49,199 nt of DNA, taken from NCBI RefSeq assembly GCF_001666755.1, contig NZ_LZJC01000166.1:1-49199 (forward strand), in the 5' to 3' direction. Every line of letters begins with the position of its first letter. Positions within the stretch are counted from its first letter, which is position 1. Below, in pieces: positions 15,877-24,042 of this stretch. The stretch is from Mycobacterium sp. E1214 (GTDB lineage: Bacteria > Actinomycetota > Actinomycetes > Mycobacteriales > Mycobacteriaceae). The position numbers were made by a program, and so were the translations under genes. The notes under the pieces are model-generated. The model saw only the letters and a program-made list of their open reading frames with translations, did not search any database and was not told the DNA's origin.

Positions 15877-16347
15877 TCAGGCCGGACGCGCGCCGGTGCG
15901 CAGGCGCGCCACCAGCGGGTAGAGCTGGCAGCCCAGGCAGATGCCGAAGGCCGCGTTGAGGAAGGCGGCCGCCAGGGCCGCCGCGGTGGCGATGACGCCG
16001 CCCAGGAAGGCGCCGGCCGCGAAGGCGACGACCGCGACGACGGCGAAGACGAGGCCGACGAGCTGCGCGAACTTCAGCGGCGCGACGGGTTCGCGTTCCC
16101 GGACCGGCCCGAGCCGGGGCGCGACGGCACGGGCGAAGATGCGGCCGTAGGGGTGCTTGCGGGGTCCGCCGACGGCGCCGATCGCGAAGATGACCGCCTG
16201 CACGCCGAGGATCGCGGCGGCCGCGAGCGGGTTGATCGCCGCGACCACAAGGGCCAGCACGAGGACGGCGGTGGTGACCCAGGCCGCAAAGCGCGGCCCA
16301 CGCACGTCGACGAGGTCGGGTTGCGCGGTGGTGTTGCTGCTCGGCAC
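15877..16347 (-). CDS. DUF4395 membrane protein
   Basis: 156-residue protein of the DUF4395 family with about four hydrophobic segments (roughly 22-42, 43-60, 92-112, 115-135) and a C-terminal CLGCQLYPL containing a CxxC pair. DUF4395 proteins commonly neighbour thioredoxins and sulfurtransferases, so a redox or sulfur-transport role is likely but unproven. It starts with GTG after GAGGAG. In M. tuberculosis the gene at this place is the thioredoxin-like thiX (Rv0816c); here I see no thioredoxin active site (WCxxC), so thiX is absent or replaced. Confidence 0.85.
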   Translation of the reverse strand: MPSSNTTAQPDLVDVRGPRFAAWVTTAVLVLALVVAAINPLAAAAILGVQAVIFAIGAVGGPRKHPYGRIFARAVAPRLGPVREREPVAPLKFAQLVGLVFAVVAVVAFAAGAFLGGVIATAAALAAAFLNAAFGICLGCQLYPLVARLRTGARPA

Positions 16348-16450
16348 GGTACTACTCCTCGATACGCCTGCTGCGGGGATATGACGGCGGGGGAGACACG
16401 CCTCGGTCAGGATCCGGGCTGCTCCGAGTGCTACGCGACGGCGCGGCTAC

Positions 16451-16519
16451 TCAGCGGCAACAGCAACAACAACAGCCCGCGGTGCGGCACAGTTCTACTG
16501 CGCGTCGCTGAATGAGCAC
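16451..16519 (-). CDS. Poly-cysteine upstream ORF (cysteine-responsive attenuator)
   Basis: A GTG-started 22-codon ORF ends CRTAGCCCCCCR then TGA, with six cysteine codons in a row. It lies 103 bases ahead of the DUF4395-cysA2-sseC2 operon, same strand. Poly-cysteine short ORFs ahead of sulfur operons are known in mycobacteria as translational attenuators: scarce Cys-tRNA stalls ribosomes and opens expression of the downstream genes. Known examples are often leaderless. I see a TAAGCT box about 30 bases upstream, which would instead give a short leader, so leaderless status is open. Confidence 0.8.
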   Translation of the reverse strand: MLIQRRAVELCRTAGCCCCCCR

Positions 16520-16600
16520 GGGCTCAGGGCGGGCTGACACGACGGCAAGCTTACCCAATGACCCGGTCATACGGCCAACAGCGTCGCGCCGCGACGGCCC

Positions 16601-17482
16601 TCAGGACTGCCGGAAGCCGTCCAGCGTCACGGTCACGCCGTAGGTGATGCCCTCGATGATGACGTCGGAGCCGCGCGCCCCTTCGGTCTTGGGGGCGACG
16701 CCGAACGGGAGCCGCTGGTTGGGCAGCCGGGCGGCGAACGCGTGCAGCACCGCGTCCTTCTTGTCGGCCGGCACCGACTGGTTGGCGGTGTTGGCGCCGG
16801 TGAGCACGCCGGTCGGGCTGAACACCAGCGTCGCCGGGTCGTCGGGGGCGATCGACAGGTCGACCGACACGCTGACGCGGCGGCCGAAGCCCGCCGACTT
16901 CGGGGTGCCGGTGAAGACCAGACCGTGGCTGCCCGAGATGCCCGATTCGGTGGTGCCGCCGGTGGCGTCGTTGGTCTCCTGCGGCGGCGCCTCGACCATC
17001 AGGTCGGTGATGCCCAGGTAGCGCCCGAGGTACAGCGACCCGATGATGATGCGGCTCTCGAGTTTGCCCACCGGCAGCTTCGCGTCGGGCCGGATCAGCC
17101 AGGACGCGTATGTCAAGTCGATCGAGTGCATGGTGGCTTCGAGCGTGGCTTTGCCGACCGTCGCGTGGTCGACGTCGTTGGCCTTGATCTCGAGCTCGTT
17201 GTAGTGCCGCCGCAACGCCTGCGGGATGAACGGGAACGCCAGGATCGCGACGAACGGGTCCGACCCCAGGTTCGCCGCCCTGCGGACGCTGGACGACAGC
17301 CGGTATTCGGCATAGATGCTGGTCCCGTAGTCGACGCCGACCGCGCCGAGCGCGACGACCGCCACGGCGCTCGCCGTGGCGATCCCGGCCATCACAAGCT
17401 TGCGCACCCGCACATTGTGGCGCAACCACCCGCACCACCCGACCGGCGGAGGGGTGCTCGGCGGGGAGGTGGTGGGGCTCAC
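16601..17482 (-). CDS. lmeA: LmeA-type DUF2993 lipoglycan assembly factor (Rv0817c-like)
   Basis: 293-residue DUF2993 protein. The N-terminus is Pro/Ser-rich, then comes one signal-anchor helix (about 30-50, LVMAGIATASAVAVVALGAV), then an exported domain. The mycobacterial orthologue LmeA supports mannan elongation of lipomannan and lipoarabinomannan in the periplasm and binds phospholipid. Synteny (between the sulfur operon and glnR) supports orthology with Rv0817c. It is divergent from glnR across a 120-base shared promoter gap. Confidence 0.85.
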   Translation of the reverse strand: MSPTTSPPSTPPPVGWCGWLRHNVRVRKLVMAGIATASAVAVVALGAVGVDYGTSIYAEYRLSSSVRRAANLGSDPFVAILAFPFIPQALRRHYNELEIKANDVDHATVGKATLEATMHSIDLTYASWLIRPDAKLPVGKLESRIIIGSLYLGRYLGITDLMVEAPPQETNDATGGTTESGISGSHGLVFTGTPKSAGFGRRVSVSVDLSIAPDDPATLVFSPTGVLTGANTANQSVPADKKDAVLHAFAARLPNQRLPFGVAPKTEGARGSDVIIEGITYGVTVTLDGFRQS

Positions 17483-17602
17483 ACCGGCCCGTATGACACG
17501 CGAAAAAACCAGGTAGCACGTTAAAGTTGGGTGGCCTGGTAACTAACGCGTTATGGCGTTGTGAATTTGGGAGATGCCGTTCCCCCGAGCAGGAGGGACT
17601 AG

Positions 17603-18370
17603 TTGGAGCTACTACTGCTGACCTCGGAGCTGCATCCCGACCCGGTCCTCCCGTCGTTGTCGCTGCTGCCGCACACCGTCCGCACCGCGCCGCCCGAGCC
17701 GTCGTCGTTGCTCGAGGCCGGGACCGCCGACGCCGTGCTGGTCGACGCGCGGACCGACCTGTCGTCGGCGCGCGGGCTGTGCAGGTTGCTGAGCACGGCG
17801 GGCCGATCGGCGCCGGTGCTGGCGGTGGTCAGCGAGGGCGGCCTGGTGGCGGTCAGCGCCGACTGGGGACTCGACGAGATCCTGCTGCCGACCACCGGGC
17901 CCGCCGAGGTCGACGCCCGGCTGCGTCTGGTGGTCGGGCGCCGCGGCGGCCAGGCCGACCAGGAGAGCGCGGGCAAGGTCAGCCTGGGCGAGCTGGTGAT
18001 CGACGAGGGCACCTACACGGCGCGCCTGCGGGGCCGCCCGCTCGACCTCACCTACAAAGAGTTCGAGCTGCTCAAGTACCTGGCCCAGCACGCCGGGCGG
18101 GTGTTCACCCGAGCGCAGCTGCTGCACGAGGTGTGGGGCTACGACTTCTTCGGCGGCACCCGCACCGTCGACGTCCACGTCCGCCGGCTGCGGGCCAAGC
18201 TCGGACCCGAATACGAGGCGCTGATCGGAACCGTGCGCAACGTCGGCTACAAGGCGGTCCGGCCGGCGCGCGGGCGGGCGCCCGTCGCGGAACCCGAGGA
18301 CGACGACGACATCGACAGCGAAGCGCAGGGCGCCGAGGACCCGCTGGCCGATCCGTTGCGCAGTCAGTGA
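17603..18370 (+). CDS. glnR: Orphan OmpR-family regulator GlnR
   Basis: Nitrogen-regulation transcription factor of actinobacteria, 255 residues. The atypical receiver domain (about 1-115) starts MELLLLTSELHPDPVLPSLS, and the winged-helix output domain (about 128-222) contains LDLTYKEFELLKYLAQHAG and RTVDVHVRRLRAKLGPEYEALIGTVRNVGYK. No cognate histidine kinase is adjacent, as expected. The acidic tail after residue 230 is poorly conserved. It starts at TTG with AGGAGG seven bases ahead, so TTG is well supported. Its stop overlaps the mshD start (GTGA). Confidence 0.93.
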   Translation: MELLLLTSELHPDPVLPSLSLLPHTVRTAPPEPSSLLEAGTADAVLVDARTDLSSARGLCRLLSTAGRSAPVLAVVSEGGLVAVSADWGLDEILLPTTGPAEVDARLRLVVGRRGGQADQESAGKVSLGELVIDEGTYTARLRGRPLDLTYKEFELLKYLAQHAGRVFTRAQLLHEVWGYDFFGGTRTVDVHVRRLRAKLGPEYEALIGTVRNVGYKAVRPARGRAPVAEPEDDDDIDSEAQGAEDPLADPLRSQ

Positions 18371-19287
18371 CCGCGGCCGACTGGCGCCCCGCGCTGACCG
18401 CTCACCAACAGCAGCAGGTACGCGAATTGGTCGACGCCGCAACCGAAGCCGACGGCGTGGCGCCCGTCGGTGAGCAGGTGTTACGCGAACTGGCCCACCA
18501 GCGCACCGCCCACCTGCTCAGCACCGACGCCGCGGGCGCGGTCGTCGGCTATCTCAACCTGGCTCCCCCGCGCGACGGCGACGCCGCCATGGCGGAGCTC
18601 GTCGTGCATCCGGCGGCGCGGCGCCGCGGTGTCGGCGCCGCGCTGGCACGCGCGGCGCTCGCGAAATCCGGTGCCGCCAACCGGTTTTGGGCGCACGGCA
18701 CCCTGGAGCCGGCCCGCGCGACGGCCGCGGCGCTGGGCCTGGTGCCGGTGCGGGAGCTGCTGCAGATGCGCCGCTCGCTGCGCGAGGTGCCGCCGGCGCC
18801 CGAGGTGGCGGGCGTGCGGATCCGCACCTACGCCGGCCCGGACGACGACGCCGAGCTGCTACGGGTCAACAACGCCGCCTTCGCCTACCACCCCGAGCAG
18901 GGGGGCTGGATCGAGGCCGACATCGCCGAGCGGCGCGACGAGCCGTGGTTCGACCCGGCCGGTCTGTTCCTGGCCTTCGACGACGAAGACGACGACGGCG
19001 CGCTGCTCGGCTTTCACTGGACGAAGGTGCACCTGGACCGTCCCGGTCTGGGCGAGGTGTACGTCGTCGGGGTCGACCCGGCGGCGCAGGGGCGCGGGCT
19101 CGGCCTGGCGTTGACGGCCGTCGGCGTCGAGTCGTTGGCGCGCCGGCTGGCCGAGGCCGCGCAGCCGACGGTGCTGCTCTACGTCGAGTCGGACAACGTC
19201 GCCGCCGTGCGCACCTACGAACGCCTGGGCTTCGGTGTCCACAGCGTGGACACGGCCTACGCGGCGGCGTCCGGCGACGGCAGCTGA
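18367..19287 (+). CDS. mshD: Mycothiol synthase
   Basis: Acetyl-CoA-dependent last step of mycothiol synthesis, acetylating Cys-GlcN-Ins. 306 residues with two tandem GNAT domains: the N-terminal one has VHPAARRRGVGAALA, and the C-terminal active one has VYVVGVDPAAQGRGLGLALT and the ending LLYVESDNVAAVRTYERLGF. The GTG start overlaps the glnR stop by four bases. The gene pair glnR-mshD is conserved in mycobacteria. Confidence 0.95.
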   Translation: MTAADWRPALTAHQQQQVRELVDAATEADGVAPVGEQVLRELAHQRTAHLLSTDAAGAVVGYLNLAPPRDGDAAMAELVVHPAARRRGVGAALARAALAKSGAANRFWAHGTLEPARATAAALGLVPVRELLQMRRSLREVPPAPEVAGVRIRTYAGPDDDAELLRVNNAAFAYHPEQGGWIEADIAERRDEPWFDPAGLFLAFDDEDDDGALLGFHWTKVHLDRPGLGEVYVVGVDPAAQGRGLGLALTAVGVESLARRLAEAAQPTVLLYVESDNVAAVRTYERLGFGVHSVDTAYAAASGDGS

Positions 19288-19413
19288 GCGAACCACCAGC
19301 GCCGTGTACCGCCAAGCGCCCGGCTCCGCCGCCCCGCGTTGCCGGGAAACGCACGAGCGCATAGTTTCGCGGTGGACGGCCGCCCGCGGGGACGCGTCGA
19401 GGAAGCGAGATCG

Positions 19414-20529
19414 GTGAGGCTCCACAGGGGAGGCGGACCGCTGGTGGCCGCGGTGCTGACGATGGCGATCGGGGCGGCCGGCTGCGGCAGCGACGAGAAC
19501 CACCGCGCCGCCGCTCCGGCGGCCCTGTCGGGGCCGACCGGCACCGCCGGCTGCGCCGGCAAGAACAAGCTGACGGCCGAGGGTTCCACCGCCCAGCTCA
19601 ACGCGATGGCGCTGTTCAACCAGGTGTGGGGGCAATACTGTCCGGGCAAGAGCGTGGCGTACAACCCGACGGGCTCCGGCGCCGGCCGCGAGCAGTTCAT
19701 CGCCGGCCACGTCGATCTCGCCGGAGCCGACTCGCCCCTGGTCGCCGACCAGATCGGGCCCGCGGCCAAGCGCTGCGACGGCAATCCGGCCTGGGACCTG
19801 CCGCTGGTGTTCGGGCCGATCGCCCTGGTGTACAACCTGCCCGGTGTGTCTTCGCTGGCCGTCAACAGCGACGCCCTCGCCAAGATCCTCAGCGGCAAGA
19901 TGACCGCCTGGAACGACCCGATCCTGGCGGCCCTGAACCCGGGGGTGGACCTGCCCACCACCCGGATCACGCCGATCTACCGCACCGACTCGTCCGGCAC
20001 CACCGACAACGTGCAGAAATTCCTGACCGCCGCCGCGCCGCAGAGCTGGACCCGGGGCGTCGGCACGGAGTTCCAGGGCGGCGTCGGCGAGGGGGCCGCG
20101 AAATCGGCGGGCGTCATCCAGGCGGTCCGCACCACCCCGGGCGCCATCGGCTACGTCGAGAAGGGCCTCGCCGACCAGGCCAACCTGCCCTACGCCAAAC
20201 TCGCCAACCGCAGGGGCGCGGTCGCGCTGACCAACGACACCGCGGGCAACGCCGTGAAGGCGGCCCGGTTCGTGGCCGACGGCGACGACCTGGTGCTCGA
20301 CCTCAACCCGATGTACGGCGGCCAGGAGCCCGACGCGTACCCGCTGGTGCTGGCCACCTACGAGATCGTGTGTTCCAAGGGCTACGACGCCGACACGGCG
20401 AACGCCGTCAAATCCTTCCTGACCGTCGCCGCCAACAGCGGGCAGAAGGATCTCTCGTCGGCCGGCTACGTCCCGCTGCCGGACAACGTCAAGGATCGGC
20501 TGCTCACGGCAATCAACGCGGTGCAGTGA
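19414..20529 (+). CDS. pstS: Phosphate-binding lipoprotein PstS
   Basis: Periplasmic phosphate receptor of the Pst ABC importer, 371 residues. A signal peptide of about 23 residues ends in the lipobox IGAAGC (Cys24), so the protein is lipid-anchored. Phosphate-binding family stretches LTAEGSTAQLNAM, YNPTGSGAGREQF, GADSPLV and IYRTDSSGTTDNVQKFL are visible. The GTG at 19414 is preferred because it puts the charged head and lipobox at normal distance; GAGGAAG is upstream. First gene of pstSCAB. M. tuberculosis keeps only phoT at this place. Confidence 0.93.
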   Translation: MRLHRGGGPLVAAVLTMAIGAAGCGSDENHRAAAPAALSGPTGTAGCAGKNKLTAEGSTAQLNAMALFNQVWGQYCPGKSVAYNPTGSGAGREQFIAGHVDLAGADSPLVADQIGPAAKRCDGNPAWDLPLVFGPIALVYNLPGVSSLAVNSDALAKILSGKMTAWNDPILAALNPGVDLPTTRITPIYRTDSSGTTDNVQKFLTAAAPQSWTRGVGTEFQGGVGEGAAKSAGVIQAVRTTPGAIGYVEKGLADQANLPYAKLANRRGAVALTNDTAGNAVKAARFVADGDDLVLDLNPMYGGQEPDAYPLVLATYEIVCSKGYDADTANAVKSFLTVAANSGQKDLSSAGYVPLPDNVKDRLLTAINAVQ

Positions 20530-20575
20530 CCGGCGGGTTCGAAGGGAACGAGCGCGACACCGTGACGAGGCCGCT

Positions 20576-21610
20576 GTGACGACGCCGAACCCCGCCGACG
20601 CCGGCTCCGGCGCGGTGGTCGCCGCCCCCTTCCCCGAGTCGCCCGTGGTCCCCATGAGCCCCTGGGGCGCCGCGCGGCCGCACGTCGGCGACAGGATCTT
20701 CCGCAGGCTGGCGCAGGCGTCCGGGGTGTTCATCGTCCTGGTCATCGTGGCCATCGGCGGCTTCCTGCTCAGCCGCGCGCTCCCGGCGCTGCAGCGCAAC
20801 CGGGAGAACTTCTTCACCTACGGCGGCGACTGGGTCACCACCGACACCGCGGCAATGCACTTCGGGATCGCCGCGCTGCTGCCGGTGACCGCGTTCGTGT
20901 CGGTGTTCGCGCTGATCCTGGCCATGCCGGTGGCGCTGGGCGTCGCGCTGTTCATCACCCAGTACGCGCCGCGGCGCGCCGCCGCGCCGCTGGCGTACGC
21001 GGTCGACCTGCTGGCCGCCGTGCCCTCGATCATCTACGGCGCCTGGGGCCTCTACGTGCTGGCGCCGCAGCTGCGGCCCGTCGCCACCTGGCTCAACCGC
21101 CACCTGGCCTGGTGCTTCCTGTTCGCCGACGGGAACGCGTCGGCCGCCGGGGGCGGCACCATCTTCACCGGCGGCATCGTGCTGGCGGTGATGATCTTGC
21201 CGATCATCACCGCGGTCACCCGCGAGGTGTTCATGCAGACGCCGCAAGACCAGATCGAGGCCGCCCTGGCCCTCGGCGCCACCCGCTGGGAGGTGGTGCG
21301 CTCCGTGGTGCTGCCGTTCGGCCGGTCCGGGTACGTCAGCGGTGCGATGCTGGGGCTCGGGCGCGCCCTCGGGGAGACCGTCGCGCTGCTGATCATCCTG
21401 CGCGGCACCCAGGCGCCGTTCAACTGGTCGCTGTTCGACGGCGGGTCCACGTTCGCGACTAAGATCGCCGGCGCCGCCGGAGAATTCGACAACCACTACC
21501 GGGCCGGCGCCTACATCGCGGCCGGGCTGACGCTGTTCGTCCTCACCTTCGTCGTCGACGCGCTGGCCCGCCGGGCCGTCGCCGGGATCTCCGACCGGGG
21601 GCTGCGATGA
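20576..21610 (+). CDS. pstC: Phosphate ABC transporter permease PstC
   Basis: 344-residue inner-membrane permease with about six transmembrane segments. The cytoplasmic loop that contacts the ATPase, EAALALGATRWEVVRSVVLPFGRSG, is typical, followed by GLGRALGETVALLIIL. It starts at GTG 46 bases after pstS. Its TGA overlaps the pstA ATG (ATGA), so pstC and pstA are coupled. Confidence 0.95.
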   Translation: MTTPNPADAGSGAVVAAPFPESPVVPMSPWGAARPHVGDRIFRRLAQASGVFIVLVIVAIGGFLLSRALPALQRNRENFFTYGGDWVTTDTAAMHFGIAALLPVTAFVSVFALILAMPVALGVALFITQYAPRRAAAPLAYAVDLLAAVPSIIYGAWGLYVLAPQLRPVATWLNRHLAWCFLFADGNASAAGGGTIFTGGIVLAVMILPIITAVTREVFMQTPQDQIEAALALGATRWEVVRSVVLPFGRSGYVSGAMLGLGRALGETVALLIILRGTQAPFNWSLFDGGSTFATKIAGAAGEFDNHYRAGAYIAAGLTLFVLTFVVDALARRAVAGISDRGLR

Positions 21611-22521
21611 CGTCGATGCTCGACCGTCCGCTCAAGTCGCGCACGTTCTCCCGGCCGAGCCGGCGCCGCAAGGTCGTCGATCGCGTTGTGACGGCGCTGG
21701 TCTGGTTGTCGTTGTTGATCGCGGTGACGCCCTTGGTGGCGGTGCTGTGGTCGGTCGTCGCCAAGGGGTGCACCCCGCTGACGTCGAGCCTGTGGTGGAC
21801 GCATTCGCAGGCCGGGATGACGGCGTTCGTGGCCGGCGGCGGCGCGTATCACGCGATCGTGGGCACCGTGCTGCAGGGCGCCCTGTGCGCCGCCATCTCG
21901 ATCCCGATCGGGCTACTGCTGGCGATCTACCTGGTCGAATACGGCGGCGGCACCGCGCTGGGCCGGGTCGCCGGCTTCGCCGTGGACATCCTGAGCGGGG
22001 TGCCGTCGATGGTGGCGGCGTTGTTCGCCTACGCGCTGTTCGTGGCGACGCTGGGCCTGTCCCGATCCCAATTCGCGGTGTCGCTGGCGCTGGTGTTGTT
22101 GATGCTGCCGGTGATCGTGCGGGCCACCGAGGAGATGCTGCGGATCGTTCCGGTGGACCTGCGCGAGGCGAGCTACGCGCTGGGCATCACGAAGTGGCGC
22201 ACCATCGCCAGCGTGGTGATCCCGACGGGCCTGTCCGGGATCGTGACGGGAATCCTGCTGGCGGTGGCCCGCGTGCTGGGCGAGACGGCGCCGCTGCTGA
22301 TCCTGGTGGGGTACGCCCAGTCGATGAACTTCGACATCTTCAGCGGGTTCATGGGGACGCTGCCCGGCATGATGTATCACCAGACGTCGGCCGGCGCGGG
22401 CGTCAATCCGGTGTCGACGGACCGGTTGTGGGGAGCCGCGCTAACCCTCATCCTAGTGATCGCCACCATCAACGTCGTGGCCCGGGTGACGGCGAAAGTC
22501 CTTGGGGCGAAGAAGAGCTAG
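21607..22521 (+). CDS. pstA: Phosphate ABC transporter permease PstA
   Basis: 304-residue partner permease of PstC. The ATPase-docking loop REASYALGITKWRTIASVVIP is followed by GLSGIVTGILLAVARVLGETAPLLIL. LVEYGGGTALGRVAGFAVDILSGVPSMVAALFAY matches PstA. It overlaps pstC by four bases and is followed 14 bases later by the ATPase gene. Confidence 0.95.
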   Translation: MTSMLDRPLKSRTFSRPSRRRKVVDRVVTALVWLSLLIAVTPLVAVLWSVVAKGCTPLTSSLWWTHSQAGMTAFVAGGGAYHAIVGTVLQGALCAAISIPIGLLLAIYLVEYGGGTALGRVAGFAVDILSGVPSMVAALFAYALFVATLGLSRSQFAVSLALVLLMLPVIVRATEEMLRIVPVDLREASYALGITKWRTIASVVIPTGLSGIVTGILLAVARVLGETAPLLILVGYAQSMNFDIFSGFMGTLPGMMYHQTSAGAGVNPVSTDRLWGAALTLILVIATINVVARVTAKVLGAKKS

Positions 22522-22535
22522 GCAGGAGAAGCGGA

Positions 22536-23312
22536 GTGGCCAAGCGGTTGGACCTCAAAGCGGTCAACATCTATTACGGCGCGTTTCACGCGGTCGCGGA
22601 TGTGACGCTGTCGGTTCTGCCCCGCAGCGTGACGGCGTTCATCGGCCCGTCGGGGTGCGGCAAGACGACCGTGCTGCGCACGCTCAACCGGATGCACGAG
22701 GTCGTTCCCGGCGGCCGGGTCGAGGGCAACGTGATGCTCGACGACGAGGACATCTACGGCGCGGGCGTGGACCCGGTCGGCGTGCGCCGCGCGATCGGCA
22801 TGGTGTTCCAGCGCCCGAACCCGTTCCCCGCCATGTCGATTCGCGACAACGTGGTGGCGGGCCTGAAATTGCAAGGGGTGCGCAACCGCAAGGTGCTCGA
22901 CGAGACGGCCGAGTACTCGCTGCGCGGGGCGAACCTGTGGGACGAGGTGAAGGACCGGCTGGACAAGCCGGGCGGCGGCTTGTCCGGCGGGCAGCAGCAG
23001 CGGTTATGCATCGCCCGGGCGATCGCCGTGCAGCCCGACGTGCTGTTGATGGACGAGCCCTGTTCGGCGCTGGACCCGATTTCCACGATGGCCATCGAAG
23101 AGCTGATCAGCGAGCTCAAGCAGGACTACACGATCGTCATCGTCACCCACAACATGCAGCAGGCCGCCCGGGTGAGCGATTACACGGCGTTCTTCAACCT
23201 GGAGGCCGTCGGCAAGCCGGGCCGGCTGGTCGAGATCGACGACACGGAGAAGATCTTCTCCAACCCGAGCCAGAAGGCGACGGAGGACTACATCTCCGGC
23301 CGCTTCGGCTGA
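22536..23312 (+). CDS. phoT: Phosphate ABC transporter ATPase (PstB/PhoT)
   Basis: 258-residue ATP-binding subunit of the Pst importer. Walker A is GPSGCGKTT, the Q-loop is GMVFQRPNPFP, the signature is LSGGQQQRLCIARA, Walker B is VLLMDEPCSALDP, and the switch His is in VIVTHNMQQA. The GTG at 22536 after AGGAGAAG is chosen over far upstream in-frame starts inside pstA. Corresponds to M. tuberculosis Rv0820. It completes pstSCAB and is convergent with phoY2, four bases apart. Confidence 0.96.
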   Translation: MAKRLDLKAVNIYYGAFHAVADVTLSVLPRSVTAFIGPSGCGKTTVLRTLNRMHEVVPGGRVEGNVMLDDEDIYGAGVDPVGVRRAIGMVFQRPNPFPAMSIRDNVVAGLKLQGVRNRKVLDETAEYSLRGANLWDEVKDRLDKPGGGLSGGQQQRLCIARAIAVQPDVLLMDEPCSALDPISTMAIEELISELKQDYTIVIVTHNMQQAARVSDYTAFFNLEAVGKPGRLVEIDDTEKIFSNPSQKATEDYISGRFG

Positions 23313-23316
23313 CCCG

Positions 23317-23985
23317 TCACTGCGAGGCGGGCTTGGCCTCTTCCTCCGGCAGCCGGCCGGTGGCCTGGAAGATGACGCGGCGGGCCACCTCCACGGCGTG
23401 GTCGGCGAAGCGCTCGTAGAAGCGGCCCAACAGCGTCACGTCGACCGCCGCGGCCACACCGTGCTTCCACTCGCGGTCCATCAGCACCGAGAACAGATGC
23501 CGGTGCAGGTCGTCCATCGCGTCGTCCTCTTCGCGGATCCGGGCCGCCTTCTCCGGGTCCCGCGACAACACCACCTCTTGAGCGTTGTTCCCCAATTCCA
23601 CTGCAACCCTGCCCATTTCGGCGAAGTAGCCGTTGACCTCCTCCGGCAGGGCGTGCTGGGGGTGACGCCGGCGGGCGATCTTGGCGACGTGCAGCGCCAA
23701 CGCACCCATCCGGTCGATGTCGGCCACCATCTGGATGGCGCTGACGATCGACCGCAGGTCCCCGGCCACCGGCGCCTGCAGGGCCAGCAGCACGAAGGCG
23801 CTCTCCTCGGCGCGCGCGCTCAGCACGGCGATTTGCTCGTGGTCGGAGATCACCTGCTCGGCCAGCACCAGATCGGCCTGCAGCAACGCCTGGGTCGCCC
23901 GCTCCATGGCAATCCCGGCCAGGCCGCACATCTCGCCGAGCCGTTCCGACAGCTCCGAAAGCTGCTCATGGTAGGCGGTGCGCAT
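23317..23985 (-). CDS. phoY2: PhoU-type phosphate signalling regulator PhoY2
   Basis: 222-residue all-helical PhoU protein with two three-helix repeats. The metal-binding pattern of the family appears as ALQAPVAGDLRSIVSAIQMVADIDRMGALALHVAKIA in the first half and TLLGRFYERFADHAVEVARRV in the second. PhoU proteins link the Pst transporter to the SenX3-RegX3 two-component system; in mycobacteria PhoY proteins restrain RegX3 when phosphate is ample. It sits convergent to pstSCAB, consistent with that role. Confidence 0.95.
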   Translation of the reverse strand: MRTAYHEQLSELSERLGEMCGLAGIAMERATQALLQADLVLAEQVISDHEQIAVLSARAEESAFVLLALQAPVAGDLRSIVSAIQMVADIDRMGALALHVAKIARRRHPQHALPEEVNGYFAEMGRVAVELGNNAQEVVLSRDPEKAARIREEDDAMDDLHRHLFSVLMDREWKHGVAAAVDVTLLGRFYERFADHAVEVARRVIFQATGRLPEEEAKPASQ

Positions 23986-24042
23986 AGCGCCAAGCCTAGG
24001 GTCTCCACGGCGAAAACGGGCGCGCAGCGCCGCGAAATACGG

